Part shown: piece after piece, positions 8,668 to 18,111 of the stretch
Position numbering within the stretch: the first letter of the stretch is position 1
Layout: each line of letters opens with the position of its first letter
Origin: Legionellales bacterium
Lineage (GTDB): Bacteria > Pseudomonadota > Gammaproteobacteria > Legionellales > Legionellaceae
DNA length: 64,000 nt
Assembly: GCA_026399195.1 (NCBI GenBank)
Contig: JAPLRK010000072.1
Coordinates: forward strand, 50,998 to 114,997
Direction of reading: 5' to 3'
Notes under the pieces: model-generated
The model's database searches: none
Told to the model about the DNA's origin: nothing
What the model saw: the letters and a program-made list of their open reading frames with translations, nothing else
Translations under genes and position numbers: made by a program

Positions 8668-10113
8668 CTACTTTTCTGAATCAATGGTCCACACCATTTG
8701 TAAGCCCACCAATTGAGCGGAGTTCTTTGAGATGGCATCGACAAGGTATGATGACGTGGCGCCAATCGCTTGAGTATTATTGATGACCGCGTTATGAACC
8801 CCAAAGAGGTACGTATAACCTAGGTCAAAGCCCAGACTTGGCAGTACTTGATAATGAGCCCCTATCGATAAAGCCCAACGATCAGAGTCTGGTAGACGCA
8901 CGTCCCTTTCAGCAGTCACCGTTGGGGTTTGGTCATAGCCGCCCCCAAATCTCATCATCCACTGATCATTCACATGATAGTTCGCTCCCAAGGCAACACG
9001 CCAAGTGTTGCGATAGTTTTCGATGGTTGTAGATTTCACAAGCGTCTGAACTACGGAGCCATCGCCCGAAGGAGAAGGTACCCCTGCGGCAACATCATTG
9101 AGAGTAATGGATTGAAAGGTGCTCCAACCTGAATAAACCAGAGATCCCAGAAGAGCCCATTTGGGATTCAGATCTCGATAACCACTTAAAGTCACAATCG
9201 CCGGCAAATGAATGGCATCACTTGATAAGGTATTGCTGATAAAAAGGGCCTTAGGATTTGCATTAAGAGGATCGGCAATGATCAATGAGGGATCAGCGAG
9301 TCTGCCCGTCAACTGACTTTGACCATTAAAGAGGTGGCTTGTGCCTGATTGATAATTCAAGCCCACACGGGTATGGTTATCATCGAACATCAGCATGGTT
9401 CCCATATGAAAACCCATGGCAAACGAATCCCCAGAATTCTTGCTTTCTGAATCCAGAGTAGTCGGCGTGACACCAGAGTCAGGAATCGCTATCGAATAAA
9501 ATTGGAGATACGCAGGAGAGCCAATCATTCGATCAAATTCTACATTTGCATATTGGAAATCTAGCCCACCACCGATGGACCAATGATCCGTTAACAAGCC
9601 CCCCAACTCAGGCGAAATATTAACCGTTTTCAAATCACTGTAGGTTGCCGCATAACGCACGGGTGAATTATTAAAATAATGCGTTGACAAACCAAAAGGA
9701 GAGACCACACTAAATCCAAAAGCTGCTCGCTTTCCCAGCGGCAAGGCATAATGAAACGAAGGCACCACAGCACTTTCTGCCCCCTGCAAATGATTGAAAG
9801 ACTGAGTATAAGGAGGCCGCCCCACCAACAAAGGATTGTTGGTGGTATAGGTACTGACTCCCGTCAGCTCGGTACTCGGAAATACACCGACACCACCCAA
9901 GACAACTTGTTGCTTTTGAAGCATCACAAGACCCGCTGGGTTGTACCAACCGATGGAGGCATCAGTAACCTCAGCAGCAACCCCTGCAGCAAAATTTCCA
10001 ATGGCCGCCGCACTGCTTTCGGTATAAAGAGAAAATCCACCCGCGTGAGCTGTGGGATGTATGATGAGGGCTATCATAGCCAAATATAGTAATGTTTTTT
10101 GAGGTTTGACCAT
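8668..10113 (-). CDS. FadL/OmpP1/TodX-family outer-membrane transporter
   Basis: Likely outer-membrane channel for hydrophobic compounds such as long-chain fatty acids. The 481-residue protein has a signal peptide ending in THAHAGG-like context (AHAGGFSLYTESSAAAIGN), the N-terminal hatch motif typical of FadL, and WYNPAGLVML (the conserved NPAG). The rest alternates beta strands and ends near the C-terminus with a hydrophobic strand. The start MVKPQKTLL at 10113 is chosen for the signal peptide. Just upstream, the leader contains GGATCGGGAGC, a piece of the dispersed repeat, which may also serve as ribosome site (GGGAG). Confidence 0.88.
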   Translation of the reverse strand: MVKPQKTLLYLAMIALIIHPTAHAGGFSLYTESSAAAIGNFAAGVAAEVTDASIGWYNPAGLVMLQKQQVVLGGVGVFPSTELTGVSTYTTNNPLLVGRPPYTQSFNHLQGAESAVVPSFHYALPLGKRAAFGFSVVSPFGLSTHYFNNSPVRYAATYSDLKTVNISPELGGLLTDHWSIGGGLDFQYANVEFDRMIGSPAYLQFYSIAIPDSGVTPTTLDSESKNSGDSFAMGFHMGTMLMFDDNHTRVGLNYQSGTSHLFNGQSQLTGRLADPSLIIADPLNANPKALFISNTLSSDAIHLPAIVTLSGYRDLNPKWALLGSLVYSGWSTFQSITLNDVAAGVPSPSGDGSVVQTLVKSTTIENYRNTWRVALGANYHVNDQWMMRFGGGYDQTPTVTAERDVRLPDSDRWALSIGAHYQVLPSLGFDLGYTYLFGVHNAVINNTQAIGATSSYLVDAISKNSAQLVGLQMVWTIDSEK

Positions 10114-10278
10114 GCCATTTGCTCCCGATCCTAAATAGGAGGATCGATGATAAATGAATCCAAATCCTTTGCAAACCATTTCTTCATTATTTTATTTTTT
10201 CGCCCTGTTTTATTTTTTCTCCCTTGTAACTTCACCTCACTCCATGTTACCGTGTACTATTTTTGAACGGGCTTAGTC

Positions 10279-12837
10279 ATGCACCAAATCATCACAAAAT
10301 TCGGCGGCACCAGCGTTTCCTCTCGAGAAACTTGGAACAATATCGCACATATTACCAAACAACATATCCAGGAGCATAAACAACCCATCATCGTCTGCTC
10401 AGCCCTCACCCAAGCTTCGAATCAATTGGAAAAAATGATTGAAGCAGCTCTGTTGGATGAGCATCATGGCCTACTCACTGAGCTCACAGAAAATTACTGC
10501 AATTTAGCACTTGCCCTCGAGGTGTCAAAAGATCTCCTCGATGCGGATCTCTTGCAGTTAAAACAATGGCTGACGGGTATCGCCCTTTTACGAGAAGCTC
10601 CCCCAAAAACACAAGCACACATTTTAAGCTTGGGCGAATTGATGATGACCCGTCTAGGGCATGCCTTTTTGCAAAATGAGGGGGTTCGCTGTCAATGGTT
10701 TGATGTCCGAAAAGCCATAGTCACCACCCCCATTCAAGGAGGTGACGCTGTCAATTTTCTAACGGCCCATGGCCGATGTGAGCCAAATCTCACGCTTGCT
10801 AAAGAACTTAAGCAAAGCGGATTTGATGCCATTATCACCCAGGGGTTTATCGCCGCCAATGAACAAGGCGATACGGTTTTATTAGGTCGAGGCGGTTCAG
10901 ATACCTCAGCTGCATTGCTTGCCGCCATTTTAGAAGCCACGGCCTGTGAAATTTGGACGGATGTTCCTGGCATCTACACCGCCAATCCACACCAATTACC
11001 TCATGCGCGTCTTTTAAAACAACTGAATTATGATGAAGCTCAGGAAATCGCATCTATGGGTGCTAAAGTGCTGCATCCCAATTGCATCCCGCCGGTCAGA
11101 CGTGTGGGCATTCCCATGAGTGTCAAATACACATGGATGCCTTTGCATTCAGGGACCCTCATCACCAAAGAAAGTGATGATTTTGCCCCACCCATCAAAT
11201 CCATCTTAGTCAAACACAGCATCACGCTGATTTCTATTGATACTTTGAGCATGTGGCAACAGGTTGGATTTTTAGCCGATGTCTTTACAACCTTTAAAAA
11301 CCATGGGTTCTCAGTTGATTTACTGTCTTCCTCTGAATTCAACGTCACCCTATCCTTAGACAGCAATGCAAAACTCAAAGACAGACGTGCACTAGACGCA
11401 CTCATCGCCGACCTGAACACTTTCTGCCGCGCAAAAATCATTGAACCTTGCAGTGCAGTCAGTCTTGTGGGCCACCATATTCGCACCATTCTCCCTCAAT
11501 TAGGGCCAACTCTTGAAGTTTTCGAATCGAAACAGGTCTATCTCATGTCCCTGGCATCCAATGATTTGAATTTGACCTTTGTGGTGGATGAATCACAGGC
11601 TGAAAAGCTTTGTCAACAATTGCACAATCTTCTCATAGAAAATAACCCACAGAGTTTTTATTATTCCAAAAGCTGGCATGAGGAGTTTGGTCATCCCATT
11701 GAAAGAAAAACGCCCTGGTGGGATATTGCGCGCGAAACCTTATTACAACTGGCTGAAGCGCATTCGCCATGCTACGTGTATCACACCCAAACCATTATTG
11801 AAAAAACCACTGAATTGCTGAACTTGAAAGCCATCGATCACTTATTTTACGCCATCAAGGCCAACCCACATCCTGAAATTTTGAAAGCCATTTTTGAACA
11901 AAACGTTGGCTTTGAATGTGTTTCTATCCAAGAATTAAATCATGTGTTGACGCTCTTCCCCGGCATCGATAAACGCCGTTTATTATTTACCCCCAATTTT
12001 GCAGCAAAAAAAGAATATGAAGCGGCCTTCGCGAGTGGGTGTTATGTGACCATCGACAGTTTGTATCCCTTAGAGCAATGGCCAGACCTATTACGCAATC
12101 AATCCGTTTTGTTACGCATTGATCCAGGATGTGGTGCGGGACATCATAAATTTGTATGCACTGGCGGTAACGAATCTAAGTTTGGCATTATCCAAGATCA
12201 TTTGGATAGTGTCAGTGAATGGGTGCGAAAATATCAAATCAAAGTCATAGGATTACACGCGCACTCTGGCAGTGGTATTTTATCCCCAGATTTATGGCAA
12301 CAAACCGCTCTGATGTTGGCCGGCGCTATTGAGCGCTTCCCTGATGTTCAAATCATCAACATGGGCGGTGGATTAGGCATCGTTGACAAACCAGGACAGC
12401 AACCCCTGAATATGGAAGCGCTCAATGAGTCCCTCATGGCCGTCAAATCACGCTATCCTCATCTGTCCCTCTGGCTTGAGCCTGGACGATTTTTTGTGGC
12501 TGAGAGTGGTGTGATTCTTGCCAAGGTGACCCAATGCAAAGAAAAAGGACGAGTTCGTTTTGTTGGCATTGAAACGGGCATGAATTCTCTCATCCGACCA
12601 GCATTGTACGGAGCTTATCATGAGATGGTTAATTTAACCCGATTGAACGATGAGAAAAAAGCCTTTGCCCATATCGTAGGCCCTATTTGCGAATCCAGTG
12701 ATACCTTAGGTTATGATCGACTGCTACCCGACACCTTTGAAAATGACATCCTACTGATTGCCAATACGGGCGCTTATGGGCATTGCATGAGCTCTTCGTA
12801 TAATTTACGTCCGCCAGCAGAAGAAATTGTCATCTAA
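10279..12837 (+). CDS. lysC-lysA fusion: Bifunctional aspartate kinase / diaminopimelate decarboxylase
   Basis: Catalyses the first and last steps of lysine synthesis: aspartate to aspartyl phosphate, and meso-DAP to lysine. Residues 1 to about 300 are aspartokinase (KFGGTSV start, GRGGSDTSAA, EIWTDVPGIYTANP), 300-450 hold ACT regulatory domains, and about 470-852 are a PLP fold III decarboxylase. The PLP lysine is K527 in FYAIKANPHP; GGG is in NMGGGLGI; the active-site Cys is C804 in GPICESSDTLG. This fusion is known in Xanthomonas, Xylella and some Legionellales. One protein holds both ends of the pathway, so lysine feedback on the ACT part may affect the whole protein (inference). Confidence 0.95.
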   Translation: MHQIITKFGGTSVSSRETWNNIAHITKQHIQEHKQPIIVCSALTQASNQLEKMIEAALLDEHHGLLTELTENYCNLALALEVSKDLLDADLLQLKQWLTGIALLREAPPKTQAHILSLGELMMTRLGHAFLQNEGVRCQWFDVRKAIVTTPIQGGDAVNFLTAHGRCEPNLTLAKELKQSGFDAIITQGFIAANEQGDTVLLGRGGSDTSAALLAAILEATACEIWTDVPGIYTANPHQLPHARLLKQLNYDEAQEIASMGAKVLHPNCIPPVRRVGIPMSVKYTWMPLHSGTLITKESDDFAPPIKSILVKHSITLISIDTLSMWQQVGFLADVFTTFKNHGFSVDLLSSSEFNVTLSLDSNAKLKDRRALDALIADLNTFCRAKIIEPCSAVSLVGHHIRTILPQLGPTLEVFESKQVYLMSLASNDLNLTFVVDESQAEKLCQQLHNLLIENNPQSFYYSKSWHEEFGHPIERKTPWWDIARETLLQLAEAHSPCYVYHTQTIIEKTTELLNLKAIDHLFYAIKANPHPEILKAIFEQNVGFECVSIQELNHVLTLFPGIDKRRLLFTPNFAAKKEYEAAFASGCYVTIDSLYPLEQWPDLLRNQSVLLRIDPGCGAGHHKFVCTGGNESKFGIIQDHLDSVSEWVRKYQIKVIGLHAHSGSGILSPDLWQQTALMLAGAIERFPDVQIINMGGGLGIVDKPGQQPLNMEALNESLMAVKSRYPHLSLWLEPGRFFVAESGVILAKVTQCKEKGRVRFVGIETGMNSLIRPALYGAYHEMVNLTRLNDEKKAFAHIVGPICESSDTLGYDRLLPDTFENDILLIANTGAYGHCMSSSYNLRPPAEEIVI

Positions 12838-12897
12838 ATTGGGTCTACCCATGGAATTTGACAAGTTGTCATATTGAAGGTAATCATTGGGACTATG

Positions 12898-12935
12898 GAC
12901 AAAACTGCATGCAAAAAGACGCATGCAGTTTTGTC
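12898..12935. repeat. 15-bp inverted repeat with GCATGC core
   Basis: Arms GACAAAACTGCATGC (12898-12912) and GCATGCAGTTTTGTC (12921-12935) with an 8-base loop AAAAAGAC. It lies between converging lysC-lysA and the CpxP-like gene and could act as a terminator. A close copy with the same loop, in inverted orientation, is at 53297-53338. Confidence 0.75.
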
Positions 12936-12947
12936 TAAATAACAGAT

Positions 12948-13409
12948 CTACTCTTCGTGGCAACTATGAAATTTGTGCTCTAATTTTTCTTCTCGTGACG
13001 CTTGCATATGTTGATATTCAACTTTTTGCTTCGCATTTAATAACTCATATATCTGATGCTTAGCGATAGATTTTTCTTTGATCAACATACCCATCAGTTG
13101 TACTTTTTTATGAATCAAAGCATCAAGCTTAGATGTGTCCATATGTTCTGACTGAACTTGCTGGTTGATTTCTCCACGCAATGTTTTCAATTGATCTTGA
13201 CTTGATTGAAGACTGGTTTTTAACTGCTCTTTAATCCCTTTGATTTTAGCCATTTGCGCTTCATCTAGCTTGAACGTTTTCATCATATTTTCGGACCATA
13301 CACCACAAGCACAAGCAGTTCTTGATTGGTGATCATGCGCAATAGCATAGGGTTGAATACAAATAAAAGAACAAACGAAAACCAACACACCAAACATATT
13401 TTTTTTCAT
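12948..13409 (-). CDS. Periplasmic CpxP/Spy-like (LTxxQ-type) protein
   Basis: 153 residues with a signal peptide (MKKNMFGVLVFVCSFICIQPYAIA). The mature protein is almost all helical, with heavily charged segments such as EAQMAKIKGIKEQLKTSLQ, and resembles the CpxP/Spy chaperone fold in composition and length. Four Cys/His-rich places (TACACG near the start, HSCHEE at the end) suggest metal binding, as in CnrX/CzcE-type sensors of this superfamily. No partner CpxRA is nearby. The family call rests on fold-level resemblance; a metal-responsive periplasmic protein is the main alternative. A copper-resistance relic lies next to it. Confidence 0.6.
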   Translation of the reverse strand: MKKNMFGVLVFVCSFICIQPYAIAHDHQSRTACACGVWSENMMKTFKLDEAQMAKIKGIKEQLKTSLQSSQDQLKTLRGEINQQVQSEHMDTSKLDALIHKKVQLMGMLIKEKSIAKHQIYELLNAKQKVEYQHMQASREEKLEHKFHSCHEE

Positions 13410-13529
13410 GGAATTTTCCTTAAAGTTTCAAATGAGCGTTAATGTCACGGAAAAACAAACAAGCCATCCTGCGGTTGTAATCCTATACTGAATCGCCAGA
13501 TTTTCAAAGCTCATATGACACAAAAATTC

Positions 13530-13605
<76 letters not shown>

Positions 13606-13642
13606 AAATTCAGGCGATTTTACGCCGTCTCATCCATAAAAT

Positions 13643-13659
13643 CTATACTGTGCGCGGTC
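13643..13659 (+). repeat. Short repeat CTATACTGTGCGCGGTC, copy 1
   Basis: One of five copies in the window of the core TATACTGTGCG(C/T) (others at 23743, 32561, 43649 on the minus strand, 53244). This copy sits at the left border of the copper-resistance relic. Confidence 0.7.
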
Positions 13660-14256
13660 ATAGATTGAATTCTTGTGCCAATGTGTTAAAGTTGGTGCAA
13701 GTCGATGGTAACGATGTGATGCCGTATCCCATGAAAGCATTAAAAATAGCGCCAGGCGAAACGTACGATGTTCTTGTTAAAAAATGCCGATATGGATATT
13801 TTTTATTGGCACCTCATGAGTCAGTTTTGGGCGATCAAAGGAGGTATTAATTACTTTAATCGTCCCGCGCTAACCCCTTATTGGCAACCTGGTATCGGTC
13901 TTGAAGGGTTAATGCCTTATTTTATTGATACAGACGTTAGAGTTTACTACTTTGATGGTAGTACTAAATTAGATGTGGAATTATCCCGTGACACGCAAAT
14001 CACCAATAACTTTCTCATGAGAGTCGGAGTACGTAGTATCCTGGCATCTAAGACTGTGCTCCAGGCTCAGGTTGGTAATGGTCTGAATCAGCTGCGCTTT
14101 ATTGTCAGACCATATTACCGTCTCATGCCTGGATTGAACTTATTCGCTGAATTTGAACATCAGCAAAATTATGGCGTATTTAAAACGCTACAGAGTCAGG
14201 TTGGTGAACTTGCCAGTGAAAACACATTGACCTTAGGGCTTTCATTTTTATTTTGA
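13660..14256 (+). pseudogene. Copper-resistance relic: copA fragment joined to copB C-terminus
   Basis: About 13670-13780 encodes QVDGNDVMPYPMKALKIAPGE-type sequence ending in TYDVLVKK, which resembles an internal part of the multicopper oxidase CopA. From about 13780 a different frame encodes 150 residues matching the C-terminal barrel of the outer-membrane copper protein CopB (MDIFYWHLMSQFW, GLEGLMPYF, GLNQLRF, final NTLTLGLSFLF). The two pieces are joined at GTTAAAAAATGCC out of frame, as if a deletion removed the end of copA and the start of copB. No start codon with a ribosome site fits. It is adjacent to the CTATACTGTGCGCGGTC repeat. Confidence 0.72.
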
Positions 14257-14362
14257 GCTCAACATCATAACCGGTTCTGATTTAAATTGAGAACCTAAAC
14301 CACTCATGTTATTCTCGAAAAAGGGGATCTCAACATCTATCCCACCCGACAGGACAGCATAA

Positions 14363-14602
14363 ATGACCCCCACTGTATTCAAATACAAGAGTTATCGATT
14401 CTTTTTTTTCTCAAGAGAAGAAACAAGAAAGCATATTCACGTCATTTGTGAAGATGGGGAAGCTAAATTCTGGATTGAGCCCATTGTTTGTTTGTCTGAT
14501 TATTTCAAATTATCAAAAAAACAATTAAATGAATTACAAAAAATTGTAGAGGAGCATGTCAATGACATCATTAAAGCATGGAAAACTCACTTCAACGATT
14601 GA
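14363..14602 (+). CDS. DUF4160 family protein
   Basis: 79 residues matching the DUF4160 pattern: start TPTVFKYKSYRFFFFSREE, then HIHV, a GEAKFWIEP motif and the helical end ELQKIVEEHVNDIIKAW. This family is commonly encoded directly before a DUF2442 gene, as here, and the pair behaves like a toxin-antitoxin-like or mobile accessory module. The function is not known. The next gene begins inside its last codons, so the two are translationally coupled. Confidence 0.8.
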   Translation: MTPTVFKYKSYRFFFFSREETRKHIHVICEDGEAKFWIEPIVCLSDYFKLSKKQLNELQKIVEEHVNDIIKAWKTHFND

Positions 14603-14825
14603 AATTCATACCACGCCATTTGGAGTTTGGTTATTGCTGAATGATGGTGAATATTTTTTATCTTATGAGCAATTTCCTTGGTTTGTAGATGCTAAACTAT
14701 CTGATATTTTTTGCGTTGAGTTATTACATCACCATCATCTTCACTGGCAAAATTTAGACATAGATTTAGACCTTGACTCATTGATAAATATTGAAAAATA
14801 TCCATTGATTGATAAAGTATCTTGA
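14556..14825 (+). CDS. DUF2442 family protein
   Basis: 89 residues overlapping the DUF4160 gene by 47 bases, with GAGGAG ahead of the ATG. The pattern DGEYFLSYEQFPWFVDAKLSD followed by HHLHWQNLDIDLDLDSL matches DUF2442 (its C-terminal W...LDxDL motif is the best mark). The usual partner of DUF4160. No catalytic site is known. A second ATG two codons in is equally likely as the start. Confidence 0.75.
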   Translation: MSMTSLKHGKLTSTIEIHTTPFGVWLLLNDGEYFLSYEQFPWFVDAKLSDIFCVELLHHHHLHWQNLDIDLDLDSLINIEKYPLIDKVS

Positions 14826-14914
14826 TGTCTTTCATGGCCGAAGCTCAAATTTGCTCCACTGGCAAACAACCAGCGCAAGGGAAAGGGTCCACTTAACACC
14901 CACTGGCGAAATGT

Positions 14915-15466
14915 ATGAAAAAAATTAGGGGTATTCAATCATTGCCGAAAGAAGCTACTTATGATGAGATGGATTCACCGGTTGGCTTGTTAACCATCAT
15001 CACCTCTGTCAAAGGGTTGCATGCCATCATTTGGGACATTGATCGAGCCAATCCAAGGTGGGAACATAGTCTAAGTGGTCTTATTCATTCAAAGAATGAC
15101 CCAACGATGATAGAAACTAAAAAACAATTGACTGGGTATTTTCAAAAAAAAAGAAAAACATTTGATTTGCCCTTAGTTTTGGAGGGTACTGAATTTCAAG
15201 TAGCAGCTTGGAATCAGCTGGTAAAAATCCCTTACGCGACAACCATATGTTATGCAGAACAGGCAGAAAGAATGGGTGATAGAAACAAAGCTCGAGCGGT
15301 TGGGATGGCAAATGGTTTAAATCCGATCTCAATCGTTATTCCATGTCACCGCGTGATTGGGCGCAATGGGGATCTGGTTGGCTTTGGTGGCGGTCTTGAA
15401 AAAAAGGCTTATCTTCTCAATTTGGAAAGCATCTCAAGCACGTATGTGCACCACTTCATCAAATAA
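14915..15466 (+). CDS. ogt: Methylated-DNA-[protein]-cysteine S-methyltransferase
   Basis: Repairs O6-alkylguanine by moving the alkyl group to its own cysteine. The 183-residue protein has the helix-turn-helix segment FQVAAWNQLVKIPYATTICY, the arginine finger region NKARAVGMANGLNPI and the active site IPCHRVIG with C144, then GGLEKKAYLLNLE. The last residues, SISSTYVHHFIK and the stop, are encoded by a dispersed repeat that starts at about 15427, so the natural C-terminus has been replaced. The catalytic core is intact. ogt versus an ada C-terminal domain cannot be separated; no AraC-type domain is present. Confidence 0.88.
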   Translation: MKKIRGIQSLPKEATYDEMDSPVGLLTIITSVKGLHAIIWDIDRANPRWEHSLSGLIHSKNDPTMIETKKQLTGYFQKKRKTFDLPLVLEGTEFQVAAWNQLVKIPYATTICYAEQAERMGDRNKARAVGMANGLNPISIVIPCHRVIGRNGDLVGFGGGLEKKAYLLNLESISSTYVHHFIK

Positions 15467-15472
15467 CTTGTT
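15427..15472 (+). repeat. Composite repeat, module C (partial copy overlapping the ogt 3' end)
   Basis: AAGCATCTCAAGCACGTATG then a GTGCACCACTTCATC-type stretch, nearly identical to 24874-24920 and to the reverse complement of 51388-51431. It contains the ogt stop codon. Confidence 0.8.
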
Positions 15473-15537
15473 GAAGAATCTAAAAAATAGGGGTTTATAG
15501 ACAATGCAAATGAACATCATTTGAATGTTATACTGTT

Positions 15538-16647
15538 TCAAATCTTCCCAACCCCTTGTACCATCAAATGCAGACGCGGAGCGACTCTAACACTATCGTC
15601 TGTTCTAGCCACCACCCTAAACAAACCAGCTCTAACGGAAGGACGTACTGTCGTAGATCTTTTCCCGCTCATCGCAAGGGTTTCACTTGGACGGACACTT
15701 TCGACTTTTTTGGGATCACTAGCTATGACGAGTCGTCGCGAGGATTCCCGATAAAACCCAGCTCTTGCAATAGCGCCTTCTCTTATCGGTCCTCCCTTTT
15801 TGTCTCTCACTAATAATTGAGCTTGTACCAACTCTACTCTGGCTTCTGTATAATCTTCTTCTTTTTTGAGGGAAAGGGCCATTTTGAAATCCTCAATCGC
15901 ACCCAAAACGTCTGAAGTCTTCTTTTGGAGTCCTCTAAGATAATGAGCCTTACTAATCCCTGATAGATCTTTATTCCCTAACTTGATGGCCGTCTGAAAG
16001 CACTGGATCGCTTCGTCATAACGCCAAAGATAAAGATACGCCAAACCTTGATTGTAAACAAATATTGAGGACTTTTCATGGCGTTTCACCGCATCTGTAA
16101 ATTCACGCAATGCATCGTCATACCGGGCCAACGTCAGATATCCTCGACCACGCTCATTGGCAAGAGTTCCTGATGCCTCATGAGCCCGAGTGGTCCTCTC
16201 CACAAGCGAAGAATGGACCAATGAATTTTCAGATGCAAATTCTCTTTTTAAATTTTGGTGATGCAATGAACCACGATCAAGCCCTAAATGATGATGACTC
16301 ATAGCTTTAGGCAGCTCATCCCGCCATGTGAGCTCCCTGAGAAACATTTTCCAACACTCTTTGTAGTAAAGATCCCGTAGATAATCGCCATCATGTGCTT
16401 CCATCAATGCTTTATCCTCAGGGCCCTCCTTGTACACACATTCATATTCGTAATATCCATCAAGACGTGCATTCTTTCTGACCCTTGTGAGCTCACCATC
16501 AAAAGGATGCGAAGCTGAAGTCCTCAAGGGTCCATTGACTCTTCTAGAGCAATATAGTTCTATGCCATAGGCTCTTGCCTTATCAAATGCTTCAGGGTCG
16601 TCTGGACGACTGACAGAGGTCCACTTAACCCTTGTAATATATTTCAT
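15538..16647 (-). CDS. TPR-containing protein of unknown function
   Basis: 369 residues without signal peptide or membrane segment. Residues 1-160 are not recognised and are charged and Tyr-rich. Residues about 160-280 hold tetratricopeptide repeats (RGRGYLTLARYDDALREFTDA, then YNQGLAYLYLWRYDEAIQCFQ, then HYLRGLQKKTSDVLGAIEDF). The C-terminal 100 residues are basic and Ser/Arg/Val-rich. The architecture, a unique N-terminus plus eukaryote-like TPRs, would fit a secreted effector in a host-associated bacterium, but nothing proves secretion. Convergent with ogt. Confidence 0.65.
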   Translation of the reverse strand: MKYITRVKWTSVSRPDDPEAFDKARAYGIELYCSRRVNGPLRTSASHPFDGELTRVRKNARLDGYYEYECVYKEGPEDKALMEAHDGDYLRDLYYKECWKMFLRELTWRDELPKAMSHHHLGLDRGSLHHQNLKREFASENSLVHSSLVERTTRAHEASGTLANERGRGYLTLARYDDALREFTDAVKRHEKSSIFVYNQGLAYLYLWRYDEAIQCFQTAIKLGNKDLSGISKAHYLRGLQKKTSDVLGAIEDFKMALSLKKEEDYTEARVELVQAQLLVRDKKGGPIREGAIARAGFYRESSRRLVIASDPKKVESVRPSETLAMSGKRSTTVRPSVRAGLFRVVARTDDSVRVAPRLHLMVQGVGKI

Positions 16648-16727
16648 CGTTACCTTCTTCTAGCTTCGCTTAGAACTTAAGAAATAATCGCTCATTTGCA
16701 CATAAAAGAAAAATATTAAATGATCTT

Positions 16728-16746
16728 GAAAAGCATCTCAAGCGCG
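16728..16746 (+). repeat. Composite repeat, module C fragment
   Basis: AAAAGCATCTCAAGCGCG, matching the first 15 or so bases of the module at 15427 and 24874. It ends next to the stop codon of the kinase-like gene. Confidence 0.6.
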
Positions 16747-17922
16747 CTAATGTAACTCCAGCCCCAATCCCGTTGAAAGATCAATTGTTAAGGATAAGTC
16801 GCTAGTGATTGTTTTTAATTTGGATATATATATTTCGGCAAGCTTCGGATTATTGACGGCATGAGATAATTTGCCCCAAACGATATGATCCTCACGTTTA
16901 TCAGTGGGATATAACATCCAAGGTTCGGAATTATTATCTTCTAGAAATGCAATTGCCATATTATTTAATTCAATGATAGTCTTCAAAAACAAGTTTTTTG
17001 CATCGTCTGGATTTTGGTATACGGAGGCCATTCCGTTGATTAATTCAATATAAATACTGGCTATGTCATGTGGATCAGCGGCTTTTAAAATATCAATCGT
17101 CACTTTTTCTGATGGCCATCTGATGATGGGAATTTCATATAACCCATAAATTTCCCTAGCAATGGGTAAGGGATTTGCAATACTCACCCCCATACTTTCG
17201 TTATCAATTAAAGACAACCGGTTTGTTTCAATAGTATAAAAAGTATTTTCCGGATGAAAATCATCATGGATTACCGTTGCCAGGTTTCTTGGCGATATGA
17301 ATTGATCATCACCCACTACACTCTTATGTAGTTCACTGATTTGTTGACCCATACGATAGAAAATATCTTTTAGTTTGTTTAAATCTTTATGTTGAAGCAG
17401 TTCATCATTCATTATTTTAAAGAGTTCTTGTCCTTGAGCCGCTTCAAGAATGGCAAAATAATAAATATGAGCATCATTTTTTACCTGGTAAAACTGGATT
17501 AACTTACTTAAACAAACAGTGGCGGCCTTTGCATTATTTTGAATTGCTTGTAATTTTGGATAATTCTGTAGCGCAAGCAAAGCATCCGCTTCCCTTTCTG
17601 AAGAAAGCCCTTTTATCACAAATGTCATTTGATTATCTATAAACACAAAATAGATAAAATTATTTGCAGCGCCTGCCTTTAATTTTGTGACAGACACATC
17701 TTGTTCATTAAAACCATTTTCCGCGGCAAAGTGTTGGGCAACATAGAGAGCAACATCAGGCTCCCAAGATTTAGTAACTCTGTAAGAAATATCCCCAAAG
17801 TCATATCGTTCAACAGGTGATGCAACAGCGTTTTTAGGCAATAGACAGACGGTCAATACAACAAAAATAAAAACGTGCGTTATGATGCGTCGGGTAGTAC
17901 CTTTAAGGATGAAAAAGCTCAA
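16747..17922 (-). CDS. Exported aminoglycoside/choline-kinase-like phosphotransferase domain protein
   Basis: 391 residues starting with an N-terminal signal sequence (basic TRRII then VFIFVVLTVCLLPKNAVASP). The mature part looks like the APH/choline kinase fold: an N-lobe strand pair with TFVIKGLSSEREADALLAL (Lys then Glu), the catalytic loop VIHDDFHPENTF near residue 218 (HxDxxxxN), and LSLIDNESM as the metal-binding Asp segment. A kinase outside the cytoplasm is unusual. The start is a TTG directly after an in-frame stop, without a strong ribosome site, so the true start is uncertain. A fragment of the composite repeat abuts its stop. Confidence 0.65.
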   Translation of the reverse strand: MSFFILKGTTRRIITHVFIFVVLTVCLLPKNAVASPVERYDFGDISYRVTKSWEPDVALYVAQHFAAENGFNEQDVSVTKLKAGAANNFIYFVFIDNQMTFVIKGLSSEREADALLALQNYPKLQAIQNNAKAATVCLSKLIQFYQVKNDAHIYYFAILEAAQGQELFKIMNDELLQHKDLNKLKDIFYRMGQQISELHKSVVGDDQFISPRNLATVIHDDFHPENTFYTIETNRLSLIDNESMGVSIANPLPIAREIYGLYEIPIIRWPSEKVTIDILKAADPHDIASIYIELINGMASVYQNPDDAKNLFLKTIIELNNMAIAFLEDNNSEPWMLYPTDKREDHIVWGKLSHAVNNPKLAEIYISKLKTITSDLSLTIDLSTGLGLELH

Positions 17923-18111
17923 TTAATTTGATACCCAATGGAAAAAATTTTGCGCAATATACCATATGGGGATGAAAAGTACTATTATGCTTTTAGTGCG
18001 GTATTGCAGATTCGGCCACCTTCCCTATTTAAAAAGGATAAGGATCGGTGAATTCTTGATTTAATCGAGGGTTGGATTGAAATCCACTGATCATAAAGAT
18101 ATGATAAAAAA

